A stretch of 64,000 nucleotides of DNA from Chryseobacterium sp. JAH (GCF_001507335.1 NZ_LMAH01000002.1:682001-746000), one strand, 5' to 3'; positions 1 to 9,266 are shown, counted from the stretch's first letter. Notes: generated by a model from the letters alone, not told the origin. A program made the numbers and translations.

Positions 1-786
1 TAAAAAGTCTGCAACCTCCTGAGTTTCCATTCTTGTTCTACAGAAAATAATAGAATACTGATTAGGGTTTGCATCAATAAGTCTTTTAAGAGCTTCTTTT
101 TTGTTACGGTAACCTACCACATAAAATTCATGCTTGATGTTCTTTTTAACTTCGTTAATAGAACCCACAGAAATACGGTGAGGAGTTGTAAGGTAACTTT
201 TAGAAATTCTTTCTACTTCTTTGCTCATCGTCGCCGAGAACAAGAAAGTTTGTTTTGTTTCAGGAGTTTCGCTCAAAATTGTTTCCAATTCGTCTTTGAA
301 ACCCATAGATAGCATCTCATCTGCTTCATCCAAAACCAACCAGTGGATTTCAGAGAAATCAAGAGCTTTTCTGTTGATCAAGTCGATCACCCTTCCCGGA
401 GTACCCACAATCACTTGTGGCTTATCTCTCAAAGAACGCATTTGATCCGTAATACTGCTTCCACCATAAACTGCTGTAGTTTTGATGTTTTTCATGTACT
501 TCGAATAGTTGTTAATGTCTTTTGAAATCTGTAGACATAGTTCTCGTGTCGGGCAAAGCACCAAAAATTGGATTTTGCGACTCGTATCGTCAATCATGTC
601 CAAAATCGGAAGCGAAAACGCTGCTGTTTTGCCTGTCCCTGTCTGCGCAAGTGCGATTAGATCGCGAATATCTGATTGAATAAAAGGGATAGTCTGTTTT
701 TGGATTTCTGTCGGGCTTTCGTAACCCAGTTCGCCAATGGCCTTAAGGATATCAGGACTTAAATTGGTCTCCGTAAATAAATTCAT
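1..786 (-). CDS. DEAD-box ATP-dependent RNA helicase (C-terminus cut off by window edge)
   Basis: I translated 262 codons from an ATG at 786 to the window edge. Seen in order: a Q motif (PTEIQKQ, about residue 25), Walker A AQTGTGKT (47-54), PTREL (79-83), TPGR (129-132), DEAD (153-156) and SAT (184-186), followed by the start of the helicase C-terminal domain (IIFCRTR near 247). These are the RecA-like core motifs of DEAD-box helicases, which unwind short RNA duplexes in ribosome assembly or RNA decay. The C-terminal tail that would tell CsdA/DeaD-like from RhlE-like members is outside the window, so no gene symbol is given. It is divergent from the DUF2461 gene. Confidence 0.95.
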   Translation of the reverse strand, partial: MNLFTETNLSPDILKAIGELGYESPTEIQKQTIPFIQSDIRDLIALAQTGTGKTAAFSLPILDMIDDTSRKIQFLVLCPTRELCLQISKDINNYSKYMKNIKTTAVYGGSSITDQMRSLRDKPQVIVGTPGRVIDLINRKALDFSEIHWLVLDEADEMLSMGFKDELETILSETPETKQTFLFSATMSKEVERISKSYLTTPHRISVGSINEVKKNIKHEFYVVGYRNKKEALKRLIDANPNQYSIIFCRTRMETQEVADFL

Positions 787-806
787 TAATTGATATAAAA
801 TTTTTG

Positions 807-814
807 CAAAGATA
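807..814 (-). promoter_or_regulatory. Putative -7 box of the helicase promoter
   Basis: The minus strand reads TATCTTTG, an exact match to the Bacteroidota -7 consensus TAnnTTTG, 20 bp upstream of the helicase ATG. No clear TTTG -33 box is seen at the usual distance. Confidence 0.45.
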
Positions 815-1162
815 CAACTAATTATTGGATAACGCTTTATCTAATATTAATGATTTGATAATTTTACTTTGGAAAAACCCAAGTATTTTTAAATTTACGC
901 AAAAAAAGGATAAAAATTTTATTTTAAATTTAAACAAGTCTCAAATACATTCTATTTTATCGATTTATTTGAATTTTTCATTAATATTTATGAATCTTTA
1001 AATAATATAAAATAAATGCATTTCCCACCAATGCACAAATTATAATTGATGTCTGTTTTACAAATCATTCGAGCATTGCTTAGTGCGAAAATTCAAGGTC
1101 TCTACAGCGCAAAAACTAAAGTATGCTAAGATTTTTTTTTAAATTTGAATAAAATAAAAAAC
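815..1162. other. AT-rich intergenic region between divergent genes
   Basis: This is very AT-rich DNA between the divergent helicase and DUF2461 genes. I see no open frame with protein-like composition, no RNA gene and no strong hairpin. It presumably holds the DUF2461 promoter, but no TAnnTTTG box stands out close to that start. Confidence 0.5.
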
Positions 1163-1831
1163 ATGTCTGCCATAATCACTAATAAAACATTTGAATTCCT
1201 CAACAAACTGAAAAAAAACAACAATCGAGAGTGGTTTAATGAAAACAAAAATCTTTATACAGAAGCACAATCGGATGTTTTAAATTTTATCGAAAGTCTT
1301 ATTTCTGAAATAGGAAAATATGATGAGAACCTATTGAAGATGGATGCCAAAAAATCAATGTTTAGAATCTACAGAGACACTCGATTTTCTAAAGATAAAA
1401 TACCTTACAAAACAAATTTCGGAGCCTCACTAGGAATGGGAAAAGGTAATCAAAAAGGTGGATATTACTTTCACCTAGAACCAGGAAAATCATTTATTGC
1501 AGGAGGAATTTATATGCCGGAACCTTCTACTTTAAAAGCAGTACGCAAAGAAATTTCTTTATATGGAGATGATTTTCTTACAATATTAAATGACAAAAAA
1601 TTTAAGAAATTATTCTCTGGACTGAGTGAAGACGACAAGTTGAAAAAAATTCCGCAGGGCTTTGAAAAGGAAGATCCTATGGGAGAATTTTTGAAGTTAA
1701 AAAGCTTTATTGTCGTTTACAATTTAAAAGACGAAGAAATTATCAACAAAAATGCAGCAGCCAATCTTTCAAAAATATTCGAAGTAATGAAACCCCTGAA
1801 TGCTTTTTTAAACAGAGCTCTTGATTCTTAA
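1163..1831 (+). CDS. DUF2461 family protein
   Basis: The 222-residue product opens with a segment typical of the DUF2461 family (TIGR02453): FEFLNKLKKNNNREWFNENK, with DTRFSKDKIPYKTNFGA in the middle and YYFHLEPG after it. The function of the family is unknown. The frame is open from a TTG at 1145, but the ATG at 1163 places the conserved start near the N-terminus and is preceded by an A-rich stretch, which is normal for this group. There is no signal peptide or membrane segment. It stands alone, with its own intergenic spaces on both sides. Confidence 0.88.
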   Translation: MSAIITNKTFEFLNKLKKNNNREWFNENKNLYTEAQSDVLNFIESLISEIGKYDENLLKMDAKKSMFRIYRDTRFSKDKIPYKTNFGASLGMGKGNQKGGYYFHLEPGKSFIAGGIYMPEPSTLKAVRKEISLYGDDFLTILNDKKFKKLFSGLSEDDKLKKIPQGFEKEDPMGEFLKLKSFIVVYNLKDEEIINKNAAANLSKIFEVMKPLNAFLNRALDS

Positions 1832-1992
1832 CAGAAAATTGAGACCAGGAAATATCAGAATATGGTACGACAATATTTTTACACAGGAGCTGAAAAATAG
1901 TTTACAATAATCTTTCAAAATAAATACCTGACAAAAACATCGTTGCCCGCTTACTAAAATAAAGCAGCAGATTAAATTGTCTCATTTTTCAG

Positions 1993-2000
1993 TATCTTTG
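1993..2000 (+). promoter_or_regulatory. Putative -7 box upstream of the FkbM methyltransferase gene
   Basis: TATCTTTG is an exact TAnnTTTG match ending 21 bp before the ATG at 2022, the usual distance in this window. A TTG occurs 13 bp upstream, which is closer than a standard -33 box. Confidence 0.45.
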
Positions 2001-2021
2001 TTCGCTTAAAGTTTTGTCAAA

Positions 2022-2816
2022 ATGTCCTTATACCAGCAAATAGCCGAAAAACTACAATATATCAGTCCGAGTTTCTATAAACAGAGGTATTTTAAAAGTT
2101 TAAAAAATCTCACAAAAGAAAATTTTTCAGGTCGCAACGTTGAGCCGGAGCTTGTTTGGATTAAAGAGTATTTGCAGAACGACGCCGTAATCTTAGATAT
2201 CGGAGCCAATGTAGGAACTTTTCTTTATCAGTTTGAAAACAAGCTGAAACACCAAAACATTTACGCTTTCGAGCCCAATAAAAAACTCAATATAAGACTG
2301 AAAAGACTTTTCCCTTCGATGAATATTTTTTCAGTGGCGCTTTCTGACGAAAATACGACTGCACAATTTAAAGTTCCAATCATTAAAGGAAAAATGGTTG
2401 CTTCAAGAGGAACCCTGAATACTTCTTACAAAGAAAAAGACGAAGAAAATTCTTACACAGAAACCGTAGAAGTGGTAAAACTGGATGATTGGACGAAATC
2501 TAAAAACATTCAGAAAATAGACTTCATCAAAATAGATGTCGAAGGAAATGAAATGAAAACTCTTTTAGGTGGAAAGAACACCATTCAGCAATTCAAGCCA
2601 ACTTTGATGGTTGAAATGGAACAAAGACACCACAACCAGCCGATTTGGAACAAAATTTCAGAAGTGGAAAATTGGGGATTCGAAGCCAACTATCTCAACA
2701 GAAAGACATTTACCCTTGAAAAATTAACTGAAGAAATTTTACTTACAAACATCAGCGACGAAAAAAACAAAACCGACTACATCAATAACATTATCTTTAT
2801 CCCGAAAAATCATTAA
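2022..2816 (+). CDS. FkbM family SAM-dependent methyltransferase
   Basis: The 264-residue protein has the SAM-binding motif LDIGANVGTF (58-67), an acidic second strand end (YAFEPN, 81-86) and the FkbM signature FIKIDVEGNE (168-177). The family methylates hydroxyl groups of sugars and other small molecules. Here the next gene is a flippase, 6 bp downstream, and two glycosyltransferases follow on the other strand, so O-methylation of an envelope glycan is the likely role (inference). The protein is soluble with no signal peptide. The substrate cannot be told from sequence. Confidence 0.88.
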   Translation: MSLYQQIAEKLQYISPSFYKQRYFKSLKNLTKENFSGRNVEPELVWIKEYLQNDAVILDIGANVGTFLYQFENKLKHQNIYAFEPNKKLNIRLKRLFPSMNIFSVALSDENTTAQFKVPIIKGKMVASRGTLNTSYKEKDEENSYTETVEVVKLDDWTKSKNIQKIDFIKIDVEGNEMKTLLGGKNTIQQFKPTLMVEMEQRHHNQPIWNKISEVENWGFEANYLNRKTFTLEKLTEEILLTNISDEKNKTDYINNIIFIPKNH

Positions 2817-2822
2817 AATCTT

Positions 2823-4301
2823 ATGAGTGTAGTTGCAAGACAAGGTTTTAAGTATTCGATAATTGGGTATTTAGGTTTTCTAATCGGAACCATTTCAGCG
2901 ATTTTTATTTTCCCTAACGATTTTGAATTTTACGGAAAACTGAGATATATTTTACCAACCGCAGAAATGTTGGTTCCGTTTGTTGTTTTGGGTATTTCTT
3001 ATTCTAATGTGAAGTTTTTCCACAAAGTAGAAAAGGATGGAAAAAAGCAAAATATGCTTTCCCTTTCTTTGGCCGCGATTCTGATTAACTTCTGCTTGTT
3101 TTCAATTGTCTTTTTTATTTTACCATACATTTTTCCTAATTTTAAAAATACCGAAGCCTGGAAAATTAAGGAAGTCATTCTTCCAATGATTTTACTTCTG
3201 TCATTCTGTACCATTTTCAATAAATATACTTCCAATTACAAACGAATCGTTGTTTCTAATATTTTCGATAATCTATTTCCGAAAATTGCCAATCTCGGAG
3301 CATTCTGTCTGGTTTTTTACTTTGCATTATCACAACAGATTGCCTACGCATTTTTCTTCGGAATGTTTGCCTTAATGCTTACAGGCTACATTTATTACAC
3401 CAACAGGTTAGAAAAAATCAATCTTGATTTCAGCACAGAATATTTCAAAAAAGACGATTTCTGGAAAGAGTTTTCAAGCTATAGTTTTTTCGGTTTTTTA
3501 GGGACGTTCGGGAATTATTTAGCAATCAACAGCTTTATGATCGGCGAGTTTTTAGGAATGGAAGAAAACGGAATTTACTCAGTTTTGTATGCTTTGATTT
3601 CTTTAATATCTATTCCACAACTAGGATTATTTAACATTTCTGCACCAATCATCAGCAAAAACCTTGCAGACGGTGACATGGAAGAGCTCGACAGGTTTCA
3701 TAAAAAGACATCTCTTTCACTGTATTTTCTTGGAGCCGTATTGTTTTCCTGTATTATGGTCGGTTTCCCTTTCCTTACGCATTTTATGCCCAAAAACGGT
3801 CTGCAGCTTCAGGAGTACACTCCGGTTATTTGGATTTGGGGCTCCGCTGTTCTGATTGATCTCGCAACAGGTTTTAACGGTAACATTATTTCGCTTTCGA
3901 AGTATTACCGTTTCAATATTTTGGTTATGCTTTTATTGGCAGGATTAACAATCAGCTTAAATCTATATTTCATTAACAATACTGAGCTCAAACTCATGGG
4001 AATTGCTCTGTCTACAGCAATTTCGCTTACGACGTACAATATCATTAAAATCATTTTCAATTATATCATGTTCAAGGTATCTCCGTTGAGCATTGAGATG
4101 ATTTTCGTTTCGATTATCTGTACATTAGCGATTACAGTTGCCATTGTTTTACCAAATTTTGATAATCAATTCATCAATTTAGTTTACAAACCAGCTGTTG
4201 TTCTGATATTGATTTTTATTGGCAATCATTTTACCAAAATATTTCCGGTAGAGCAGTATCTGAATATAAAATTCATTAAAAGTGTCTTGAAATTTAAATA
4301 G
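2823..4301 (+). CDS. Oligosaccharide flippase, Wzx-like (MATE/MVF superfamily)
   Basis: The 492-residue protein is almost entirely made of hydrophobic helices, about 12-14, starting at residue 10 (YSIIGYLGFLIGTISAIFIF). This is the size and layout of polysaccharide-biosynthesis flippases, which move lipid-linked oligosaccharides to the periplasmic face of the inner membrane. It starts 6 bp after the FkbM gene, so the two are probably one transcript. Its last 8 bp overlap the end of the convergent glycosyltransferase gene. The sugar substrate is not known. Confidence 0.85.
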   Translation: MSVVARQGFKYSIIGYLGFLIGTISAIFIFPNDFEFYGKLRYILPTAEMLVPFVVLGISYSNVKFFHKVEKDGKKQNMLSLSLAAILINFCLFSIVFFILPYIFPNFKNTEAWKIKEVILPMILLLSFCTIFNKYTSNYKRIVVSNIFDNLFPKIANLGAFCLVFYFALSQQIAYAFFFGMFALMLTGYIYYTNRLEKINLDFSTEYFKKDDFWKEFSSYSFFGFLGTFGNYLAINSFMIGEFLGMEENGIYSVLYALISLISIPQLGLFNISAPIISKNLADGDMEELDRFHKKTSLSLYFLGAVLFSCIMVGFPFLTHFMPKNGLQLQEYTPVIWIWGSAVLIDLATGFNGNIISLSKYYRFNILVMLLLAGLTISLNLYFINNTELKLMGIALSTAISLTTYNIIKIIFNYIMFKVSPLSIEMIFVSIICTLAITVAIVLPNFDNQFINLVYKPAVVLILIFIGNHFTKIFPVEQYLNIKFIKSVLKFK

Positions 4302-5337
4302 AAATCAATTGATGTAGAATTACTTCAGCGTCTTTCTGAATTTTTTCTCTACTGAAATCTTGTTGAAAATTGTACTGAAAATTTTTAAGTTTTATAAACT
4401 GTTCAATCGCATTTTCTTCTTCCGGAATGATAAATTCAAGTTTTGACGAATAGTTTTTAGGAAAAACTGCAGGTTTACCATACTTGATGGCATCACCTAA
4501 ATTTCCGGTCATTTTTGTCTTGCCGTAAATTTCTTTATTGCTGAAAAATTCTGTTTCCCTCTGAATAGGACACCAGAGAACATCAGCTTTTCGCATCCAC
4601 TGATCGAAGTTTTCAGGAGAAACTCTTTCTGAGAAATACGTAATATTGATATTTTCGAGAGAGCGGCCAAGATTTATAATTTGTCTTAATTCATCTCCTG
4701 TCGCTTTTCCCAAAAAAACAAAAGTTAGATTTTCTTTATTATCGCAATTCTGAATGGTTTCAATAATATGCTTATAATTTCTTCTTTTCTGAGAAACTCC
4801 ACCCGGAATTACAATAATTAAATCTTCATTTTTAGTTTTTTCAAAAGATTTCGTATAAAAAAGAGGCAGAAATTCAAACTGAACAGACGAAAATTCCTGA
4901 TCAAGAACCAACTGATGTTTAGCTTTTGCGTACGTTTTATTTGCATAAAAAAGACCTTCTTTCCACCATAACTTCAAGCGGTAAATCAAATCATTTTTAA
5001 AAATATTTTTAATTAAATCTGATTTTGAAATTTTAGAAAAATTCAAATTATGAACAATAACCGAAGTATTATATTTCTCGCTTATGGCCAAAAAAGTATT
5101 GAAATAACGGTGAACCGTTCCAATGATCACTAAATCATATTTCTTTGTTGACAATTGATCTAGAATCATGGAAGAGTCTGATATATGAACAACCTCTTCT
5201 CCTTCTATAATTTGATTTTTAATCTTTTCAGAAAAATAATAATCTACAGAAAATTCTTTGGAATCATGCAGTAAATCAATAAAATCCTGTGCAATTTCTG
5301 CGTGGGTGTCGATTTCTATGTAGGCTATTTTTTTCAA
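4294..5337 (-). CDS. Putative glycosyltransferase (GT-B type)
   Basis: The 347-residue protein has the features of a GT-B fold enzyme: an N-terminal Rossmann-like half (MKKIAYIEID, then KYDLVIIGTVHRYF), a middle strand after a proline-rich linker (LIIVIPGGVSQKRRNYKHI), and a C-terminal half with LTFVFLGKATGDE and a late nucleotide-sugar region (KMTGNLGDAIKYGKPAVFP). No family signature is strong enough to name the sugar. The reading frame begins at a TTG (5335-5337). An in-frame stop lies three codons further up and there is no upstream ATG, so the TTG start looks real. It overlaps the convergent flippase gene by 8 bp. Confidence 0.68.
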   Translation of the reverse strand: MKKIAYIEIDTHAEIAQDFIDLLHDSKEFSVDYYFSEKIKNQIIEGEEVVHISDSSMILDQLSTKKYDLVIIGTVHRYFNTFLAISEKYNTSVIVHNLNFSKISKSDLIKNIFKNDLIYRLKLWWKEGLFYANKTYAKAKHQLVLDQEFSSVQFEFLPLFYTKSFEKTKNEDLIIVIPGGVSQKRRNYKHIIETIQNCDNKENLTFVFLGKATGDELRQIINLGRSLENINITYFSERVSPENFDQWMRKADVLWCPIQRETEFFSNKEIYGKTKMTGNLGDAIKYGKPAVFPKNYSSKLEFIIPEEENAIEQFIKLKNFQYNFQQDFSREKIQKDAEVILHQLISI

Positions 5338-5441
5338 TCTAAAATTTTAAGTTTCGGCTAAGCCAAAGTAGATAATTTGCTTTAAGAAAACGTACTTCCC
5401 TCGACTCGCTCAGGATATGTCCGTTCTTATTCAATTTGAAT

Positions 5442-6296
5442 TTACATCTTAAACCATTTCTTTTTGAACATACTCCAACGCTGCTCATTAATGATCTTCT
5501 GCTCGTTTTTTGAAATCTTCAACTCCAGATTTTGAGATTTGCACTTTTCGTACGAATTTATGATCTGAAACAGAAACGAGGGCGACTTTATTTTCATAGA
5601 CTCCTTTGCCGCTGCAACATAAGTAAGAAATCGGTTTAATCCTAAAAAATAAAAATATCTACCGTAATAATCTGCAGGCTTTATCGTGTAATCTGCACCT
5701 TTTACTTTGATTAATTTCACATGTAATTCAGGTAAGACAATTTCTTCCCAACCTAAATTTTTAAGCAAAATAGAATCTATATTGTCCCAGCCTAAAGTCT
5801 CTCTCAAACCTCCAATAACTTCAAAACATTCTTTCCGGTAAGCTTTCATCGGGCCACGAACATGATGTTTATTGGAGTTGCCTTCATATACCCAATCCCC
5901 ATTTTTTTCAACATAGAGTAAACCACCGACCAATCCGTATTCCGGGTGATTGACAAAAGCCCTCTCTACTTCAAAGAGATAGTTATCATTTAAAATAATA
6001 TCGGCATCAAACTTACAGATGATATCAAAATCATCGATATTTTGAGTTTTTAGCCCATTTTTAAAAGCATTCACCACTTTTGAACCTGGCTGATGAGCAG
6101 ATTTTTCGAGATCAATGGTTGCAAAACGAGAATCTGCATCTGTATATTTTTTGATGACTTCAGATGTTTTATCGGTTGAACCATCGTTCACAATCACTAC
6201 TTTAAAATCCTTAAAAGTCTGTTGTTGTAAAGAATCTAGCGTGAAGGGAAGATGATCCTGTTCGTTGTGCGCGGGAATGATGATTAAAAATTTCAA
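5442..6296 (-). CDS. Family 2 glycosyltransferase
   Basis: This 284-residue GT-A enzyme has the family 2 start MKFLIIIPAHNEQD, the nucleotide-binding VNDGSTDKT (36-44) and the metal-binding DAD (97-99, in CKFDADII). Family members transfer sugars from nucleotide donors to lipid-linked or protein acceptors at the cytoplasmic membrane face. The C-terminal part has no clear membrane helix. The start codon is TTG (6294-6296). A stop lies upstream in frame without any ATG, and the family alignment begins exactly there. It lies 53 bp downstream of aspA on the same strand and 104 bp upstream of the second glycosyltransferase. Confidence 0.88.
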   Translation of the reverse strand: MKFLIIIPAHNEQDHLPFTLDSLQQQTFKDFKVVIVNDGSTDKTSEVIKKYTDADSRFATIDLEKSAHQPGSKVVNAFKNGLKTQNIDDFDIICKFDADIILNDNYLFEVERAFVNHPEYGLVGGLLYVEKNGDWVYEGNSNKHHVRGPMKAYRKECFEVIGGLRETLGWDNIDSILLKNLGWEEIVLPELHVKLIKVKGADYTIKPADYYGRYFYFLGLNRFLTYVAAAKESMKIKSPSFLFQIINSYEKCKSQNLELKISKNEQKIINEQRWSMFKKKWFKM

Positions 6297-6349
6297 ATCG
6301 ACTATTGAATTATTCTGTTGTGAAACGATTGAGTGATGTAAAAATTATA

Positions 6350-7750
6350 TTATTTATTGTGCGGTCTCAGCATATTCTTGGGATCAAGAATTTCATCCAA
6401 TCTCTCCTGAGAAAGCAGCATTTTTTCTAGCACCAGGTTATAGACGCTTTTTCCGGTCTCTAAAGCTTCTTTTGCGATCTGGGTAGATTGTTTGTAACCA
6501 ATGTAAGGATTAAGCGCAGTTACAATACCAATGCTGTGTTTTACCATATTCAGACAAACCTCCTTGTTGGCCGTGATTCCGACCACGCATTTTTCACGAA
6601 GCGTATCGAGCGCGTTGCAGAGGAAGTGAATATTTTCCATAATGGCGTGTGAAAGAACAGGCTCCATTACGTTTAGCTGCAACTGTCCGGCTTCTGCAGC
6701 GAAAGTAACCGTCAAATCATTCCCAATTACTTTAAAGCAAACCTGATTAACCACTTCAGGGATTACAGGATTCACTTTTCCGGGCATAATGGATGAACCC
6801 GGCTGCATAGGTGGCAAATTGATTTCAGATAACCCGGCTCTCGGTCCTGAAGACAGTAATCTTAAATCATTACAGATTTTTGAAAGTTTCAAAGCCAAAC
6901 GCTTCATCGCTGAAGAATATATGACGTAAGAACCAGTATCTGGAGTCGCCTCAACCAGATCTGGCGCTGAAACTACAGGATACCCTGTAATCTCTGCCAA
7001 ATTTTTAGCACAAAGTGTGGCGTACCCTACCGGAGCATTGATTCCTGTGCCGATTGCAGTGGCGCCCATGTTGACCTCAACAAATAGATTAGCATTGTTG
7101 TTTAATTTAGAAATATCTTCTTCTAATGTGGCAGCAAAAGCTTCAAACTCCTGCCCCATCGTCATCGGAACCGCGTCCTGAAGCTGCGTTCTACCCATTT
7201 TGATTACATCCTGAAACTCCACGCCTTTTGCCCTAAAAGCTTCAACAATTTTTTTCAGTTTTTCAACTAAAGTTTCGTTCATCTGCAACAATCCCATTTT
7301 GATGGCCGTAGGATAAGCATCATTCGTAGACTGTGAAAGGTTGATATGGTCATTGGGGGAACAAAATTCATAATCACCTTTATTCTTTCCTAATTTTTCT
7401 AAAACTCTGTTGGCAATTACCTCATTAGCATTCATGTTGATTGAAGTTCCTGCACCACCCTGAATCATATCAACAGGAAACTCAGTGTGGAATAATCCGC
7501 CAATTAATTCATCGCAGGTTTCAGCTATTTTCAAATACAGATCCTGATCGAGTAAACCCAATTCATAATTGGTTTTAGCAGCTGCCTTTTTCACAAAAGC
7601 CAAACCTTTTATAAATTCGTGATATGATGAAAGAAGCTGTCCTGATATTTTGAAATTATTGATTGCTCGCTGTGTCTGAACTCCGTAATAAGCGTCTAAA
7701 GGAACATTGAGTATACCCAGTAAATCACTTTCCTGTCTGAAATTTTCCAT
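6350..7750 (-). CDS. aspA: Aspartate ammonia-lyase
   Basis: The 466-residue protein belongs to the fumarase/aspartase superfamily. It carries the signature loop GSSIMPGKVNP (about residue 320) that bears the catalytic serine, plus GAGTSINMNANEVIANR and NDHINLSQSTNDAYPT of the other two conserved regions. Aspartase converts L-aspartate to fumarate and ammonium, feeding amino-acid carbon into the TCA cycle. The length fits the family (about 468-478). It is called aspartase rather than fumarase because of the LLGILNVPLDAYYGVQTQRA start. Close relation to fumarase leaves a small doubt. Confidence 0.93.
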   Translation of the reverse strand: MENFRQESDLLGILNVPLDAYYGVQTQRAINNFKISGQLLSSYHEFIKGLAFVKKAAAKTNYELGLLDQDLYLKIAETCDELIGGLFHTEFPVDMIQGGAGTSINMNANEVIANRVLEKLGKNKGDYEFCSPNDHINLSQSTNDAYPTAIKMGLLQMNETLVEKLKKIVEAFRAKGVEFQDVIKMGRTQLQDAVPMTMGQEFEAFAATLEEDISKLNNNANLFVEVNMGATAIGTGINAPVGYATLCAKNLAEITGYPVVSAPDLVEATPDTGSYVIYSSAMKRLALKLSKICNDLRLLSSGPRAGLSEINLPPMQPGSSIMPGKVNPVIPEVVNQVCFKVIGNDLTVTFAAEAGQLQLNVMEPVLSHAIMENIHFLCNALDTLREKCVVGITANKEVCLNMVKHSIGIVTALNPYIGYKQSTQIAKEALETGKSVYNLVLEKMLLSQERLDEILDPKNMLRPHNK

Positions 7751-7821
7751 TAAAATAGTATTAACAGTTTAATTTTATGTAAATGATAAAAAACGCACCA
7801 TTTCAAAGATGCGCTCACTAT

Positions 7822-8847
7822 TTATTTTGTGGGATATTTTTGATTCAACGACTGCAAAATTGCCCAAGTTTCCGCATCTAAAACACCACTGTAATTTTGT
7901 GGTCTGAAGTGATATTGAAGAGCTTCAATTGTTTTTTTTGTAGCATCATCCCATGTTCCGTTTGGCAGGATATCATAACCAAATTTTTGCAAAGCTGTCT
8001 GTACGATAAAAATAAATGATGGTTCATTATACTTTGTGTCAATATCGCTCTGAGCTAAAGTAATAAAATTCTGTTTTGTCATCTCATCATACCACATTCC
8101 TATCTGATATTCGTCGTATAATTTTTTCCAAGGAAAAAGTGGTCCCGGATCCTGTTTTCTTGTCGGTGCGATATCTGCATGCGCCAAAACATTGGTAGCC
8201 GGAATATTATACCGTACCACAATATCTTTTGCCAAAGCGGCTACTTTTTTAATCTGATCATCACTGAAGGATTCAAAAGTTTTCACTCCCGTGGCATCAG
8301 CTCTGTAGCCCATGTTTACAATTTCTATTCCTATCGAAGTATCGTTAAGATTCTTATCGCTACGCCATGCACTTACACCGGCATGATAAGAACGTTTGTT
8401 TTCGTCAACCAACTGGTAAATTTCGTTATCACCCAAATTGTTCACCAAATAATGGGCACTAACAGACTGCTGGGTAAGAACCTCAATTGATTTATCATCC
8501 GGTAAAACCGTATAGTGTAAAATCAGATATTTTTGTCTGAAATTTTGCCCAATTGCAGGGAAATGAGTTTTCACCACTTTGTAGCCTGCAGGCTTTGCAG
8601 AAACGATAGAACCGTAGCTAATAGTGTTGTCATTTTTGGTAATATCTGCAATATTCGTTCTGAAAAATTCCACCCCATGCTCTGTTGCCACTTCAGGTTT
8701 ATTTTTTTCTGTAGGCGCTGGTTTTACAGTAGTTTTTGCTTGTGATGTAGACGTCCTAGGCTTATAAGTGCTTTTCTTTACATTTTTCTGTGAAGTGCAC
8801 GAAAAAACGAGACTACTTAAGCCGATGATATATAATGTTTTACGCAT
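7822..8847 (-). CDS. N-acetylmuramoyl-L-alanine amidase, lipoprotein with peptidoglycan-binding tail
   Basis: The 341-residue protein starts with a lipoprotein signal (MRKTLYIIGLSSLVFSC, acceptor Cys17) and a Lys/Thr/Pro-rich linker. An Amidase_2 (AmpD/PGRP-type) domain follows: LILHYT gives the first zinc histidine, YHAG and SIGIEIVNMG are conserved, and VLAHADIAPTRKQDPGPLFPW gives the second histidine and the Asp/Lys region. The last 70 residues resemble a peptidoglycan-binding helical domain (LQKFGYDILPNGTWDDATKK). It cleaves the lactyl-Ala bond of peptidoglycan or muropeptides, anchored in the envelope as AmiD is in E. coli. It stands alone. Confidence 0.9.
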   Translation of the reverse strand: MRKTLYIIGLSSLVFSCTSQKNVKKSTYKPRTSTSQAKTTVKPAPTEKNKPEVATEHGVEFFRTNIADITKNDNTISYGSIVSAKPAGYKVVKTHFPAIGQNFRQKYLILHYTVLPDDKSIEVLTQQSVSAHYLVNNLGDNEIYQLVDENKRSYHAGVSAWRSDKNLNDTSIGIEIVNMGYRADATGVKTFESFSDDQIKKVAALAKDIVVRYNIPATNVLAHADIAPTRKQDPGPLFPWKKLYDEYQIGMWYDEMTKQNFITLAQSDIDTKYNEPSFIFIVQTALQKFGYDILPNGTWDDATKKTIEALQYHFRPQNYSGVLDAETWAILQSLNQKYPTK

Positions 8848-8876
8848 TAGTTTATTTTTTTAACCGATTATCTCCT

Positions 8877-8884
8877 CAAAAATA
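8877..8884 (-). promoter_or_regulatory. Putative -7 box of the amidase gene
   Basis: The minus strand reads TATTTTTG (TAnnTTTG), 29 bp upstream of the amidase ATG. No -33 box is recognised. Confidence 0.35.
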
Positions 8885-8906
8885 CACAATTTTTTTCTGA
8901 AAATTA

Positions 8907-8938
8907 TTTGGTAAATAAGGAAATCTATTCTATATTTG
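8907..8938 (+). promoter_or_regulatory. Promoter of the tRNA-Ser/Pro/Arg cluster
   Basis: TTTG at 8907-8910 and TATATTTG at 8931-8938 are separated by 20 bp, which fits the Bacteroidota TTTG / TAnnTTTG promoter. This is the only promoter in the window where I see both boxes in exact form. It lies 46 bp before tRNA-Ser. Confidence 0.6.
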
Positions 8939-8984
8939 CACTCGCAATAACGGAATAGCGATCATTCAAAAAAACGTTATAACA

Positions 8985-9071
8985 GGAGAGTTGCCTGAGA
9001 GGCCGAAAGGACATGTTTGCTAAACATGCGTACTGGTAACGGTACCAAGGGTTCGAATCCCTTACTCTCCG
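8985..9071 (+). tRNA. tRNA-Ser (GCT)
   Basis: The 87-nt gene folds as a class II tRNA. Acceptor GGAGAGT pairs with ACTCTCC. The anticodon arm CATGT-TTGCTAA-ACATG gives anticodon GCT. A long variable arm follows (GTACTGGTAACGGTACC) and then a standard T arm GGGTTCGAATCCC. It reads AGC/AGT codons and is first in a three-tRNA run. Confidence 0.95.
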
Positions 9072-9085
9072 CAGCAAGAAAAATT

Positions 9086-9160
9086 CGGGGCGTAGCGTAG
9101 TCCGGTCATCGCGCCTGGTTTGGGACCAGGAGGTCGCAGGTTCGAATCCTGCCGCCCCGA
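9086..9160 (+). tRNA. tRNA-Pro (TGG), copy 1
   Basis: The acceptor CGGGGCG pairs with CGCCCCG, and the anticodon arm CCTGG-TTTGGGA-CCAGG gives anticodon TGG. The T loop TTCGAAT is standard. It is identical to the copy at 9861-9935. It lies 14 bp after tRNA-Ser and 31 bp before tRNA-Arg. Confidence 0.95.
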
Positions 9161-9191
9161 CTGTTTTAGTAATTTTCTCAAAATTACAAAT

Positions 9192-9265
9192 GGGTGCGTA
9201 GCTCAGCTGGATAGAGCATCTGCCTTCTAAGCAGACGGTCTCAGGTTCGAATCCTGACGCGCTCA
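9192..9265 (+). tRNA. tRNA-Arg (TCT), copy 1
   Basis: The acceptor GGGTGCG pairs with CGCGCTC using two G-U pairs. The anticodon arm TCTGC-CTTCTAA-GCAGA gives anticodon TCT (AGA/AGG codons). It is identical to the copy at 9965-10038. Confidence 0.95.
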
Positions 9266-9266
9266 C

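Noticed and set aside
5400-5425. Short GACTCGCTCAGGAT string, similar to GACAAGCTCAGGAT at 11928-11941
   Set aside because: The two are too short and too different in flanks to call a repeat from this window alone, though such strings may be scraps of a dispersed element.
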